From: Streptomyces aureus
GTDB taxonomy: Bacteria; Actinomycetota; Actinomycetes; Streptomycetales; Streptomycetaceae
Direction of reading: 5' to 3'
DNA: 64,000 bases
Assembly (NCBI RefSeq): GCF_000725495.1
Contig: NZ_JNZD01000019.1
Location: 1-64,000 of the forward strand
Of this stretch, positions 29,911 through 37,549 are shown in pieces (the stretch's first letter is position 1; the number at the start of each line of letters is the position of its first letter). The translations under genes and the position numbers were made by a program. Below the pieces are notes generated by a model. The model saw only the letters and a list, made by a program, of their open reading frames with translations. It was not told the origin of the DNA and made no database searches.

Positions 29911-30414
29911 ATGGCGGGGCTGGAGGGTATGGAACAGCCGCGGCGGCACGGGAGTGCGACCGCGGCGCGCTGGACACCTGCGGTCGAGGACGAACGGGCG
30001 CTGAAGGCACTGGAGTTGTTCGGCAATCCCACCGAGGGAGAGGTGCCGTTGCCGTCCCGCCCGGAGTCCGCGGCCACCGCGCGCCGGCTCACCCAGGTCG
30101 TGGTCCTGCGCCACTGGGGTCTGTCCCCCAAGATGACCGAGGACGCGGTCTTACTCGTCTCCGAACTCGTGGGCAACGCCGTGCGGCACACCGGCGCCCG
30201 GGTGTTCGGACTCCGTATGCGCCGCCGTCGCGGCTGGATCCGTATCGAGGTCCGCGACCCCTCCCGGGGTCTTCCCTGTCTCATGCCGGTCCAGGAGATG
30301 GACGTGAGCGGCCGGGGTCTCTTCCTCGTCGACAAGCTCTCCGACCGCTGGGGTGTCGACCTGCTGCCCCGCGGCAAGACCACCTGGTTCGAGATGCGCG
30401 TCGTCGAGCGCTGA
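29911..30414 (+). CDS. RsbW-like ATP-binding protein (anti-sigma/serine kinase type)
   Basis: About 167 residues with an HATPase_c_2 fold: SELVGNAVRHTG (N-box), EVRDPSRGLP (G1), SGRGLFLVDKLSDRWG (G2) and KTTWFEM. Such small soluble kinases in Streptomyces bind anti-sigma-factor antagonists; the partner here is unknown. Several in-frame ATGs compete (29818, 29899, 29911, 29929). 29911 is chosen as a compromise; the last would give a protein starting MEQPRRHG, which I recall from homologues. A ladder of 10-bp repeats begins right after the stop codon. Confidence 0.85.
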   Translation: MAGLEGMEQPRRHGSATAARWTPAVEDERALKALELFGNPTEGEVPLPSRPESAATARRLTQVVVLRHWGLSPKMTEDAVLLVSELVGNAVRHTGARVFGLRMRRRRGWIRIEVRDPSRGLPCLMPVQEMDVSGRGLFLVDKLSDRWGVDLLPRGKTTWFEMRVVER

Positions 30415-30420
30415 ACCGCA

Positions 30421-30500
30421 CCGGCCCGCATCGGCCCGCATTGGGCTGCATCGACCCGCACCGGCCTGCATCGACCCGCGCCGGCCCGCATCGCCCCGTC
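30421..30500. repeat. Eight 10-bp tandem repeats (consensus YCGGCCCGCA)
   Basis: Eight consecutive decamers, from CCGGCCCGCA through TCGGCCCGCA and TCGACCCGCA to a final TCGCCCCGTC, in exact 10-base register starting seven bases after the RsbW-like stop codon. Alternate units are more alike, so the true unit may be 20 bp. Not coding. Confidence 0.8.
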
Positions 30501-30967
30501 CGTGCCCGCCGCCCTGCCCGTACGGACCCCGCCCCGGGCACGCGTGAGCCCCGGCCGCGTGGCAGCCGGGGCTTGCGGGGTGTCGCGGAACGAATTGGGG
30601 TGTGAACCGCGCCACCTGCGACAACCGTGGCCCGGGTCAATGGGTGGAGGTCGCACCGCCGACTATCGCAGACCCGGCCGACTGATCCAAAACAGGGCTT
30701 CCCCCTCCACTTTCCCTCCTGTGCACCGGCCTTGAGAACCCTGTGCCCCCCACGGCGGGCAGCCGCCGCGGAGGGGCGCCCCCGTCCCGTACCGCGCAAC
30801 CCGTGGCCGCCCGCACGCCCCGGCGCGCCCGCCGGTGCGCGCGAGGGGTGCGAGCGCCGCCCGCGAGGGGCCGGGCGCGGCGCGGAAGGGGGCCGGGCGG
30901 CGACCCGCACCACCACCCTGTTGGGTCAATCGCCGGTTTTTCGGCTGATTCGCCCTTAAATGGTCCG
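30501..30967. other. Intergenic stretch with no recognisable gene
   Basis: Roughly 470 bases. Open frames on both strands are low-complexity Arg/Ala/Pro shadows. TTAAAT at 30956-30961, only seven bases before the GTG of the next gene, fits a -10 element of a leaderless transcript. Nothing else is assigned. Confidence 0.5.
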
Positions 30968-31807
30968 GTGACCACGCCCGCCGAAGACCACGCAGCCTCC
31001 GCCCCGCCCCGGCGTGCTGCCCTGCTCACGGGACTCGCGCTCACCGCAGGAACCCTCGCCGCCGGAGCGGCCGCGGGCTGTTCCGCCGCGCGGACCGCCC
31101 ACGCCCAGGGACTCACGGCACCCCCGGCCGCGCCCAGCGCACCCTCCGCCACGGCGACCCACGGCACCCCCGCGACCGCCCCCGCCCCCCGCGGCTATCC
31201 CGCCCAGCCCCCCGAGATCACCCACGGCCCCCGCACCCACCCGTCCCGCGTGGCCCTCACCTTCCACGGCCAGGGCGACCCGGCCGTGGCGAAGGCGCTG
31301 CTCGGCGAGGCGGAGAAGGCGGGCGCCCGGATCACCGTCCTCGCCGTCGGCACCTGGCTGGACGAGCACCCGGACCTCGCCCGCCGCATCCTCGACGGCG
31401 GCCACGACCTCGGCAACCACACCCTCCGCCACCTCGACATCAACGCCATGACGGAGACGGAGGCGGCCGCGGAGATCCGGGGCTGCGCGGACCGGTTGAA
31501 GCGGCTCACCGGCTCGATCGGCACCTGGTTCCGCCCCTCCCGCAGTCCCCGGGCCTCGCCCCTGGTCCAGCGCCTCGCCCGTGACGCGGGCTACCCGCAC
31601 ACGCTCTCCTACGACGTCGACTCCCTCGACTACACCTCGCCGGGGGCGGCCGCCGTCACCCGCAAGGTGCTCGCCGAGGTCCGCCCCGGCTCCGTCGTGA
31701 GCCTGCACTTCGGATACGCCGACACGGTCGCCGCCCTCCCCGCCCTCCTGCACGAACTCCACCGCCGCGGCCTCGGCGCGGTCACCACCACGGAGCTGCT
31801 GAGCTGA
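30968..31807 (+). CDS. Secreted NodB-like polysaccharide deacetylase homologue, motif 1 altered
   Basis: 279 residues. A twin-Arg-like signal (PPRRAALLTGLALTAG) ends at AAGC, a weak lipobox. The NodB homology domain (about 90-275) carries the metal motif GNHTLRH (HxxxH) and a motif-3 equivalent WFRPSRS. Motif 1, normally TFDDG, reads TFHGQGDP, so the usual catalytic Asp pair is missing and deacetylase activity is doubtful. GTG at 30968, probably leaderless. It overlaps the beta-propeller gene by one base (TGATG), so the two are one operon. Confidence 0.85.
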   Translation: MTTPAEDHAASAPPRRAALLTGLALTAGTLAAGAAAGCSAARTAHAQGLTAPPAAPSAPSATATHGTPATAPAPRGYPAQPPEITHGPRTHPSRVALTFHGQGDPAVAKALLGEAEKAGARITVLAVGTWLDEHPDLARRILDGGHDLGNHTLRHLDINAMTETEAAAEIRGCADRLKRLTGSIGTWFRPSRSPRASPLVQRLARDAGYPHTLSYDVDSLDYTSPGAAAVTRKVLAEVRPGSVVSLHFGYADTVAALPALLHELHRRGLGAVTTTELLS

Positions 31808-33006
31808 TGCTGACGCCACCCTCCCCCCTGCGCCGCGCGCTGATCGCCGGCACCGCCCTCACCGCGTTCGCCGCCCTCTCCGGCTGCGCCGGGACCTCCG
31901 GCGACCACGCCCGGAAGGCCCACCGCACCACCGAGGCGGCCGTCCGGCCGGCCCCGGTGAAGAAGCCGGCCGTCCAGGGCCTGCCCGGGATGCCGCCCCT
32001 GCTGGACCCGGCCGACGTCTACGCCGCCGACCGCCCGAACCGGCTCTCCCCGGTGGTCAAGGACTTCCCCTCGCGCGTCTACGTGCCCAACACCAACTCC
32101 AACACCGTGTCGGTCATCGACCCGCACACGTACAAGGTCATCGAGACGATCCCGGTCGGCGTCCAGCCCCAGCACGTCGTCCCCTCCTGGGACCTGAAGA
32201 CCCTGTGGGTCAACAACGACCGGGGCAACACCCTCACGCCCATCGATCCGAAGACCGGCAAGGCGGGCGAACCGGTCGACGTGCACGACCCGTACAACCT
32301 CTACTTCACGCCCAACGGCAAGTACGCGATCGTGATGGCCTCCCTCGACCGCGAGCTGGTCTTCCGCGACGCGCACACCATGAAGACCGTGAAGACGGAG
32401 CCGGTCAGCTGTTACGGCGTCAACCACGCCGACTTCTCCCCGGACGGCCGCTACTTCATCGTGTCCTGCGAGTTCAGCGGCGAACTCCTCAAGGTCGACA
32501 CCGAGCGGATGAAGGTGATCGGCCAGCAGAAACTGCCGTTCCACGGGGCGATGCCGCAGGACGTGAAGATCTCCCCGGACGGCAAGCGGTTCTACATCGC
32601 GGACATGATGGCCGACGGCGTGTGGATCCTCGACGGCGACAAGTTCACCCAGCCCACCCTGCTGCACACCGGCAAGGGCGCCCACGGTCTGTACGTCAGC
32701 CGGGACTCGCGCGAGATGTACATCTCCAACCGCGGCGAAGGCACCATCTCCATCTTCGACTTCACGCAGAACCGCCTCACCAAGAAGTGGCACCTGCCCG
32801 ACGGCGGCAGCCCCGACATGGGCGGCGTCTCGGCCGACGGCAAGGTCCTGTGGCTGTCCGGCCGCTACAACTCGGAGGTGTACGCCATCGACACGCGCAC
32901 CGGCGACCAGATCGCCCGTATCCACGTCGGCAGCGGACCGCACGGCCTCGCCGTGTACCCCCAGCCCGGCCGGTACTCGCTCGGCCACACCGGCATCTTC
33001 CGCTAG
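31807..33006 (+). CDS. YVTN-type beta-propeller lipoprotein
   Basis: 399 residues, exported. Lipobox AALSGC near residue 27, then a seven-bladed propeller made of about 40-residue repeats such as RVYVPNTNSNTVSVIDP, YFIVSCEFSGELLKVD, RFYIADMMADGVWILD and EMYISNRGEGTISIFD. Propellers of this class bind proteins or metals at the cell surface; no enzymatic motif is visible. The coupled NodB-like gene suggests the two secreted proteins work together at the wall. Confidence 0.88.
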   Translation: MLTPPSPLRRALIAGTALTAFAALSGCAGTSGDHARKAHRTTEAAVRPAPVKKPAVQGLPGMPPLLDPADVYAADRPNRLSPVVKDFPSRVYVPNTNSNTVSVIDPHTYKVIETIPVGVQPQHVVPSWDLKTLWVNNDRGNTLTPIDPKTGKAGEPVDVHDPYNLYFTPNGKYAIVMASLDRELVFRDAHTMKTVKTEPVSCYGVNHADFSPDGRYFIVSCEFSGELLKVDTERMKVIGQQKLPFHGAMPQDVKISPDGKRFYIADMMADGVWILDGDKFTQPTLLHTGKGAHGLYVSRDSREMYISNRGEGTISIFDFTQNRLTKKWHLPDGGSPDMGGVSADGKVLWLSGRYNSEVYAIDTRTGDQIARIHVGSGPHGLAVYPQPGRYSLGHTGIFR

Positions 33007-33080
33007 GGCCCGTCCGGCCCGGCCCGCCCGTCCTGCCCTTCCGGCCGGCGAGCGGGGGTGGCGGGCGCGCGGGAGTGCTG

Positions 33081-33722
33081 TCAGCCCTCCCGCGCGATGA
33101 GCAGCGCCTCCGCCCCGACCGGGCGGTAGCCCGCCGCCTGGAACGCCCGCGCGCTGCGGGCGTTCCCCGCGGCCACCTGGGCCCAGACCGCCTCCGTCGT
33201 CAGGTGCCGCGCCGCCGTGGCGAGCGCCCGGCCCAGACCCCGGTGCCGGGCGTCCTCGTCCACCTCGACCGCGGCCTCCAGCCGGCCCCCGACGCCCCGT
33301 CCGAGGACGAGCAGCCCGCCGTCCGCGGTCCACGCCCGTACCTCGTCGCGCCGCCGGCGGGACGTCGCGATCCGGGGGTGGGCGAGGACGTCGGTCTCCG
33401 TGAGCGCGAGCGGCGGCGGGCCGGACAGCGGGCCGGCGACGGACAGCTGGTCGACCGTGTCGTTCGCGCGGCCCGTCCGCTCCATGAACCCGGCGAGGAA
33501 CCGGGGGTTCATGGCCGCGGCGAGCCCGTCGCAGTCGAGGGCTCCGAGCGCGGCGCGCACCCAGCCCTCGTCCTCGTCGGTGAAGACGACGGAGTGCGCG
33601 GTGAAGGCGAGGACGCCGGCGTCCCGGGGGGAGTGCTGGCGCACGACCGTGACGCCGCCGTCGGGCGGCGGGAAGACCCCGCGGGCCGCCGCTTCCAGGA
33701 TGCCGCGCAGAGTGCCGGACAC
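33081..33722 (-). CDS. GNAT family N-acetyltransferase
   Basis: 213 residues. The C-terminal half carries the acetyl-CoA motif (RHRGLGRALATAARHL) and ARSARAFQAAGYRPVGAEALL. The N-terminal half (TAHSVVFTDEDEGWV, GFMERTGRANDTVD) may bind substrate. GTG at 33722 behind GGGAGAGGG. Only 54 bases separate it from the divergent MerR regulator, whose operator lies between, so it may be a MerR target. Substrate unknown. Confidence 0.85.
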   Translation of the reverse strand: MSGTLRGILEAAARGVFPPPDGGVTVVRQHSPRDAGVLAFTAHSVVFTDEDEGWVRAALGALDCDGLAAAMNPRFLAGFMERTGRANDTVDQLSVAGPLSGPPPLALTETDVLAHPRIATSRRRRDEVRAWTADGGLLVLGRGVGGRLEAAVEVDEDARHRGLGRALATAARHLTTEAVWAQVAAGNARSARAFQAAGYRPVGAEALLIAREG

Positions 33723-33738
33723 GACCCTCTCCCGTCGC

Positions 33739-33770
33739 TTGAGTCTCCACCCACTGGAAGGGCCAGACTC
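33739..33770 (+). promoter_or_regulatory. MerR-type promoter/operator between GNAT and merR genes
   Basis: TTGAGT at 33739 serves as -35. A dyad follows (GAGTCT 33741-33746 with AGACTC 33765-33770, and inner CTCCA/TGGAAG), and CAGACT is the likely -10 after a long spacer of about 19 bases. Long spacers with a centred dyad are the hallmark of MerR-activated promoters. Confidence 0.65.
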
Positions 33771-33776
33771 GCAGAC

Positions 33777-34691
33777 ATGATCGACGACGGCACCGGATTC
33801 CTCACCATCGGCGAACTGTCGCGGAGCACCGGCCTGAGCGTCCGGACCATCCGCTACTGGTCGGACGAGGGCGCGCTGCCCCCTGCGGGCAGGTCGGCGG
33901 GCGGCTACCGGCTGTACGACGCCGCCTCCGTGGCCCGGCTGGAGCTGATCCGGACCCTGCGCGAACTGGGGCTGGGGCTCGACGACGTGCGCCGGGTCCT
34001 CGGCGGCGAGACCACGGTGGCCGAGGTGGCGGCCGCCCACGTGGCCGCGCTCGACGCCCAGATCAGGTCGCTGAAGGTGACCCGGGCGGTGCTGTCGACC
34101 GTGGCACGACGTGGTTCGAGCGCACAGGAGACGACACTCATGAACAAGCTGGCGCGGCTCTCGGCCGCGGAACGCGGGCGCATCATCGACGACTTCATGG
34201 AGGAGACGTTCGGCGGACTGGACACCGCCGACCCCGACATCCGCACCCGGCTGCGGTTCGACGTCGGGGACCTGCCGGACGACCCGACCCCCGAGCAGGT
34301 GGACGCCTGGGTGGAGCTGGCCGAGCTGATCCAGGACCGCGGCTTCCGCGCCCGGATGCGCGAGACGATCGAGTTCAACGCGGCGGGACGGGGACCGGAC
34401 GCGGCGCCGGGCACCTCGGTGTGGTTCATGAGCCGGCTGGTCCACCTGGCGGGCGAGGCACTGGAGCGGGGCGTGGACCCCGAGGGCCCGGAGGCGGACG
34501 CGGTGCTGGCGGAGCTCCTCGGGGACCTGGACCGGGCCTCCGTGCTGGCCCGCATGGAGTCCGCGGCCCATGCCGAGATGGCCCGGTTCCGGGAGCTGAG
34601 CGCCCTGGTCCGGGGCATGGACCCGCTGTCGGCCCACCGTGAGGAGTTCGCATGGGTGGTCGCGGCACTGCGCGCTCAGGCGGACCGTTAA
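33777..34691 (+). CDS. MerR family transcriptional regulator
   Basis: 304 residues. An N-terminal winged helix (LTIGELSRSTGLSVRTIRYWSDEG, GYRLYDAASVARLELIRTLRELGLGL), a coiled-coil dimerisation helix (about 75-110), then a long C-terminal alpha-helical domain of about 190 residues (effector or protein-binding). No Cys cluster, so it is not a metal sensor of the CueR type. ATG at 33777. It probably autoregulates through the operator at 33739-33770. The ligand is unknown. Confidence 0.92.
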   Translation: MIDDGTGFLTIGELSRSTGLSVRTIRYWSDEGALPPAGRSAGGYRLYDAASVARLELIRTLRELGLGLDDVRRVLGGETTVAEVAAAHVAALDAQIRSLKVTRAVLSTVARRGSSAQETTLMNKLARLSAAERGRIIDDFMEETFGGLDTADPDIRTRLRFDVGDLPDDPTPEQVDAWVELAELIQDRGFRARMRETIEFNAAGRGPDAAPGTSVWFMSRLVHLAGEALERGVDPEGPEADAVLAELLGDLDRASVLARMESAAHAEMARFRELSALVRGMDPLSAHREEFAWVVAALRAQADR

Positions 34692-34751
34692 TCTGACCTC
34701 CGCACGCAAACGCGGCAACGCATGACCGAAGCACAACGAAGGGGCGGACCG

Positions 34752-34964
34752 GTGGCCGACATCGAGGAAGCACGCAAGCAGTTCGAGCGGATCGATTCGG
34801 ACGGTGACGGATTCATCACCGCGGCCGAGTTCAAGACCGCGCTCGCCCAGGGCGGCGACTGGAACGTCACCGAGTCGGTGGCCGAGGCCGTCATCGCCAG
34901 CCGCGACCTCAACGGCGACAAGGTCCTCTCGTTCGACGAGTTCTGGACCCACCTGAGCAAGTAG
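34752..34964 (+). CDS. EF-hand calcium-binding protein (CabB-like)
   Basis: 70 residues with two canonical EF-hand loops, DSDGDGFITAAEF (about 15-27) and DLNGDKVLSFDEF (about 53-65), both with all acidic ligands. Small calmodulin-like proteins of this type occur widely in Streptomyces. GTG at 34752 is preferred since GAAGGGG lies eight bases upstream and homologues begin ADIEEA; ATG 34722 would add ten residues. Cytoplasmic calcium buffer or sensor; no partner is evident. Confidence 0.92.
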   Translation: MADIEEARKQFERIDSDGDGFITAAEFKTALAQGGDWNVTESVAEAVIASRDLNGDKVLSFDEFWTHLSK

Positions 34965-34975
34965 TGACACCGTCC

Positions 34976-35013
34976 GAGGGGGCGCCCGCCGGAGGTCCGG
35001 CGGGCGCCCCCTC
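34976..35013. terminator. 17-bp bidirectional hairpin between EF-hand and GH25 genes
   Basis: A perfect stem from GAGGGGGCGCCCGCCGG with loop AGGT between convergent genes. Confidence 0.85.
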
Positions 35014-35033
35014 GGCATGAGCGGGCCCCGCGC

Positions 35034-35591
35034 CTACGCGCTCTCCGCCCAGGCGCGCAGGGCCGCCTTGCTCGTGAAGTCCGCCACATCCCGGTCCACC
35101 GGCTCGGAGGTGTACTGGTGGAAGCGCCACTTCGCCCTGATGCGGGGCTCGCCCGCGGTCACGTAGTCGGCGATCCACAGACCGTCGCCCGCGTACGAGG
35201 TGGTGTCCACGTTGAGCCAGAAGTCCCGGTTCGTGTAGAGAACCACGCGGTTGTCGGGGCGGAGTTCCTTCACCTTGCGGATGAAGCGGTCCTTCTCGGC
35301 GTTGCTCGCGTGGGTGCCCTCTCTGGTGGTCTCCCAGTCGACCGCGAGCAGGTCTCCCGCCCGCTCGGGGGCCTTGCCCACGAAGTACTCGGCCTGGGCG
35401 GTGATGTTGCCGGGCCACAGGAAGTGGTAGAGGCCGACGACGCAGTCCGCGTCACGGGCGGTCCGCACCTGGGCGGTGAGCTTCGGGTTGACGTACGAGC
35501 GGCCTTCCGTCGCCTTGACGAAGACGAAGGAGAGGCCGGTGGTGCGGTAATCGGACGACTGGTAGGCGCTGACGTCGATGCCTCGCAGCAT
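35034..35591 (-). CDS. GH25 lysozyme-like muramidase without signal peptide
   Basis: 185 residues, a complete single GH25 domain. It starts at the first strand (LRGIDVSAYQ, with the conserved Asp) and has the catalytic DWE (LLAVDWETTREG), GLYHFLWPG, VVLYTN and GLWIADY. ATG at 35591 follows GGAGG ten bases upstream, and no export signal precedes it. GH25 enzymes cleave the MurNAc-GlcNAc bond of peptidoglycan, so an unexported one would need lysis, a phage-tail-like device or a non-classical route. No phage gene is nearby. Confidence 0.9.
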   Translation of the reverse strand: MLRGIDVSAYQSSDYRTTGLSFVFVKATEGRSYVNPKLTAQVRTARDADCVVGLYHFLWPGNITAQAEYFVGKAPERAGDLLAVDWETTREGTHASNAEKDRFIRKVKELRPDNRVVLYTNRDFWLNVDTTSYAGDGLWIADYVTAGEPRIRAKWRFHQYTSEPVDRDVADFTSKAALRAWAESA

Positions 35592-35978
35592 GGGTGGGGC
35601 CTCCGTGCATGGGGGGAGGGGGAACGGGGTCACGCGGGGCGCTGCCCGGTGACGGTGATCTGTGCCCGGTGGCCGTGGGGAACGGCCGCCGTTGTCCGCG
35701 GGCGGGCCGTGCGGGACAACTGTCTTTGGGGTTCCCCCACTTGGGTCCCTCCACGCTCGCACGTACGAGCGGAAGGGTCACGTCCGTCCGGAGCGGGCGG
35801 GCCGGTCGGCCGCTCCGGGATGGCCCATCGGCCGGTCACCGGGGGCCGGGTGGCCCACGTCGCGGAGCCCCCGGCGCGCGGATTCTGGCTTCGGGCGGTG
35901 GGCCATGTGAACGGTCACCCGCCCCGCGGGACCGGGGGACGACCGGGCCCGACCGGCGCGAGCGAAGGAGCGGGCGAG
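35592..35978. other. Divergent intergenic region before the NarK-like gene
   Basis: About 390 bases with no credible gene. Notable elements are the dyad CGCTCG/CGAGCG near 35753-35770 and three dispersed copies of TGGCCCA/TGGGCCA (around 35822-35905). Promoters of both flanking genes must lie here. Confidence 0.5.
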
Positions 35979-37280
35979 ATGCGACAGCCGTCGAGAGAAC
36001 GGACCCCGGACCCGGAACGGGCTCCGGAGCAGCCCCCGGGCCGGAGCGCGGAAGCGGGGCCCGGGGTCGTGGCCGGGCGGGCCTGGCTGATGCTGGGGCT
36101 GGCCACCGTCGGCTTCGCGGTGAACTTCTGGGCGTGGGCGCTGCTCAGCCCGCTCGGCCCGCGTTTCAAGGACTCCCTCGGTCTGTCCTCCTTCCAGCAG
36201 TCGCTGCTGGTGGCGGTCCCGGTCGTGGTCGGATCGCTGGGCCGCATCCCGGTCGGCGCCCTCACCGACCGGTTCGGCGGCCGGGTGATGTTCCCGCTGG
36301 TCTCGGCCGCCACCATCGTCCCGGTCCTCTACCTCGGCCTCGCCGGACACGACTCGCTGGCGGCCCTGCTGGCCGGCGGCTTCTTCCTCGGCATCGGCGG
36401 CACCGCCTTCGCCGTCGGGGTGCCGCTCGTCAGCGCCTGGTTCCCGCCCGAGCGCAGGGGCCTGGCCATCGGCGTCTTCGGCGCGGGCATGGGCGGCACC
36501 GCCGTCAGCGCCCTGACCACGGTGAAGCTGGTGGACGCGCACGGGCTGGCCACTCCGTTCCTGATCACCGCCGGTGTGCTGGCCGTGTACGCGGTGACGG
36601 CCGCGCTCCTGCTGCGCGACGCCCCGGGGCGCGTCGTTCCCGCCGAGCCGCCGTCCCGCCGGCTGGCCGCGACCGTACGGCTCGGCATCACCTGGCAGGC
36701 CTCGGCCCTGTACGCGGTCGCGTTCGGCGGCTACGTGGCCTTCTCCGTCTACCTGCCGACCTACCTCAAGACCGGCTACGGGCTGCCCCAGGCCGACGCT
36801 GCGGACCGCATGGCCGGATTCGTGCTGCTGGCCGTGGCGATGCGGCCGGTCGGCGGCTGGCTGTCGGACCGGGTCGGACCGGTCCGTGTCCTCACCGGAT
36901 CGCTGAGCGTCCTGCTCGCCGGAGCGGCCGTGCAGTCGCTGACCCCCTCGCTGGCCCCGGTCGGCACCATCGCCTTCCTCGCCATGGGCGCCGCCCTCGG
37001 CGCGGGCAGCGGAGCGGTCTTCGCCCTGGTGGCGCTGCTGGCTCCGGACGGCCAGGTCGGTTCGGTCACCGGCATCGTCGGCGCCGCGGGCGGCCTGGGC
37101 GGATTCCTGCCGCCCCTGGTCATGGGCGTGCTCTACGGGGCCTACGGCGACTACGGGGCCGGGCTCGTCCTGCTGGGCCTGGTCGCCGCCGCCGCACTGG
37201 CCTTCACCGGCACCGGAGTCCGACACGCGGTGGCCCGCCGGGCCCCGGCCGCCCCCGTGGTCGTCGCCCGGACCCGCTGA
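35979..37280 (+). CDS. NarK-type MFS nitrate/nitrite transporter
   Basis: 433-residue inner-membrane protein with 12 predicted transmembrane helices after a 30-residue charged N-terminus. NarK-family signatures are GRIPVGALTDRFGGR (A-motif loop), GIGGTAFAVGVPLVSAWFPP and GAAGGLGGFLPPLVMG, the last being the nitrate signature of the family. ATG at 35979 behind AAGGAG. No nitrate-reductase gene is in the window. It is the last gene that looks like ordinary Streptomyces core content before the biosynthetic region. Confidence 0.9.
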   Translation: MRQPSRERTPDPERAPEQPPGRSAEAGPGVVAGRAWLMLGLATVGFAVNFWAWALLSPLGPRFKDSLGLSSFQQSLLVAVPVVVGSLGRIPVGALTDRFGGRVMFPLVSAATIVPVLYLGLAGHDSLAALLAGGFFLGIGGTAFAVGVPLVSAWFPPERRGLAIGVFGAGMGGTAVSALTTVKLVDAHGLATPFLITAGVLAVYAVTAALLLRDAPGRVVPAEPPSRRLAATVRLGITWQASALYAVAFGGYVAFSVYLPTYLKTGYGLPQADAADRMAGFVLLAVAMRPVGGWLSDRVGPVRVLTGSLSVLLAGAAVQSLTPSLAPVGTIAFLAMGAALGAGSGAVFALVALLAPDGQVGSVTGIVGAAGGLGGFLPPLVMGVLYGAYGDYGAGLVLLGLVAAAALAFTGTGVRHAVARRAPAAPVVVARTR

Positions 37281-37312
37281 TCCAACCCGCAAACCCCTCC
37301 GCCCGCACCACC

Positions 37313-37345
37313 GGGCCGGCCCCTCGTCCGCCGAGGGGCCGGCCC
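37313..37345 (+). terminator. 14-bp hairpin after the NarK-like gene
   Basis: GGGCCGGCCCCTCG pairs with CGAGGGGCCGGCCC across a five-base loop. It insulates the accessory cluster that starts at about 37.5 kb. Confidence 0.85.
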
Positions 37346-37549
37346 CTTCCGCGTGCGGAGGGGCGGACCCTTCCGCACAGCTGGGCCGGCGCACGGAATA
37401 GCCGCACGGCCCGGACATCGCGAAAAGCCCGGAAGTACCAGTCCCGAAAGAGCGTGCAGGGACCATCGTCCTATACCCCGAGGACCCCACGACCCGTCAC
37501 ATTGGAGGCAACGCCGAGAAAACGAGCAAAGGTCATGACGGGAGTGATC

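Noticed and set aside
30743..30967. Longer N-terminus for the NodB-like protein starting at ATG 30743
   Set aside because: The extra 75 residues are Arg/Pro/Ala low-complexity and would bury the signal peptide; GTG 30968 begins directly before the twin-Arg-like signal.
35034..35591. Prophage remnant around the GH25 gene
   Set aside because: No holin, integrase, tail or att site nearby, and the base composition equals that of the surroundings.
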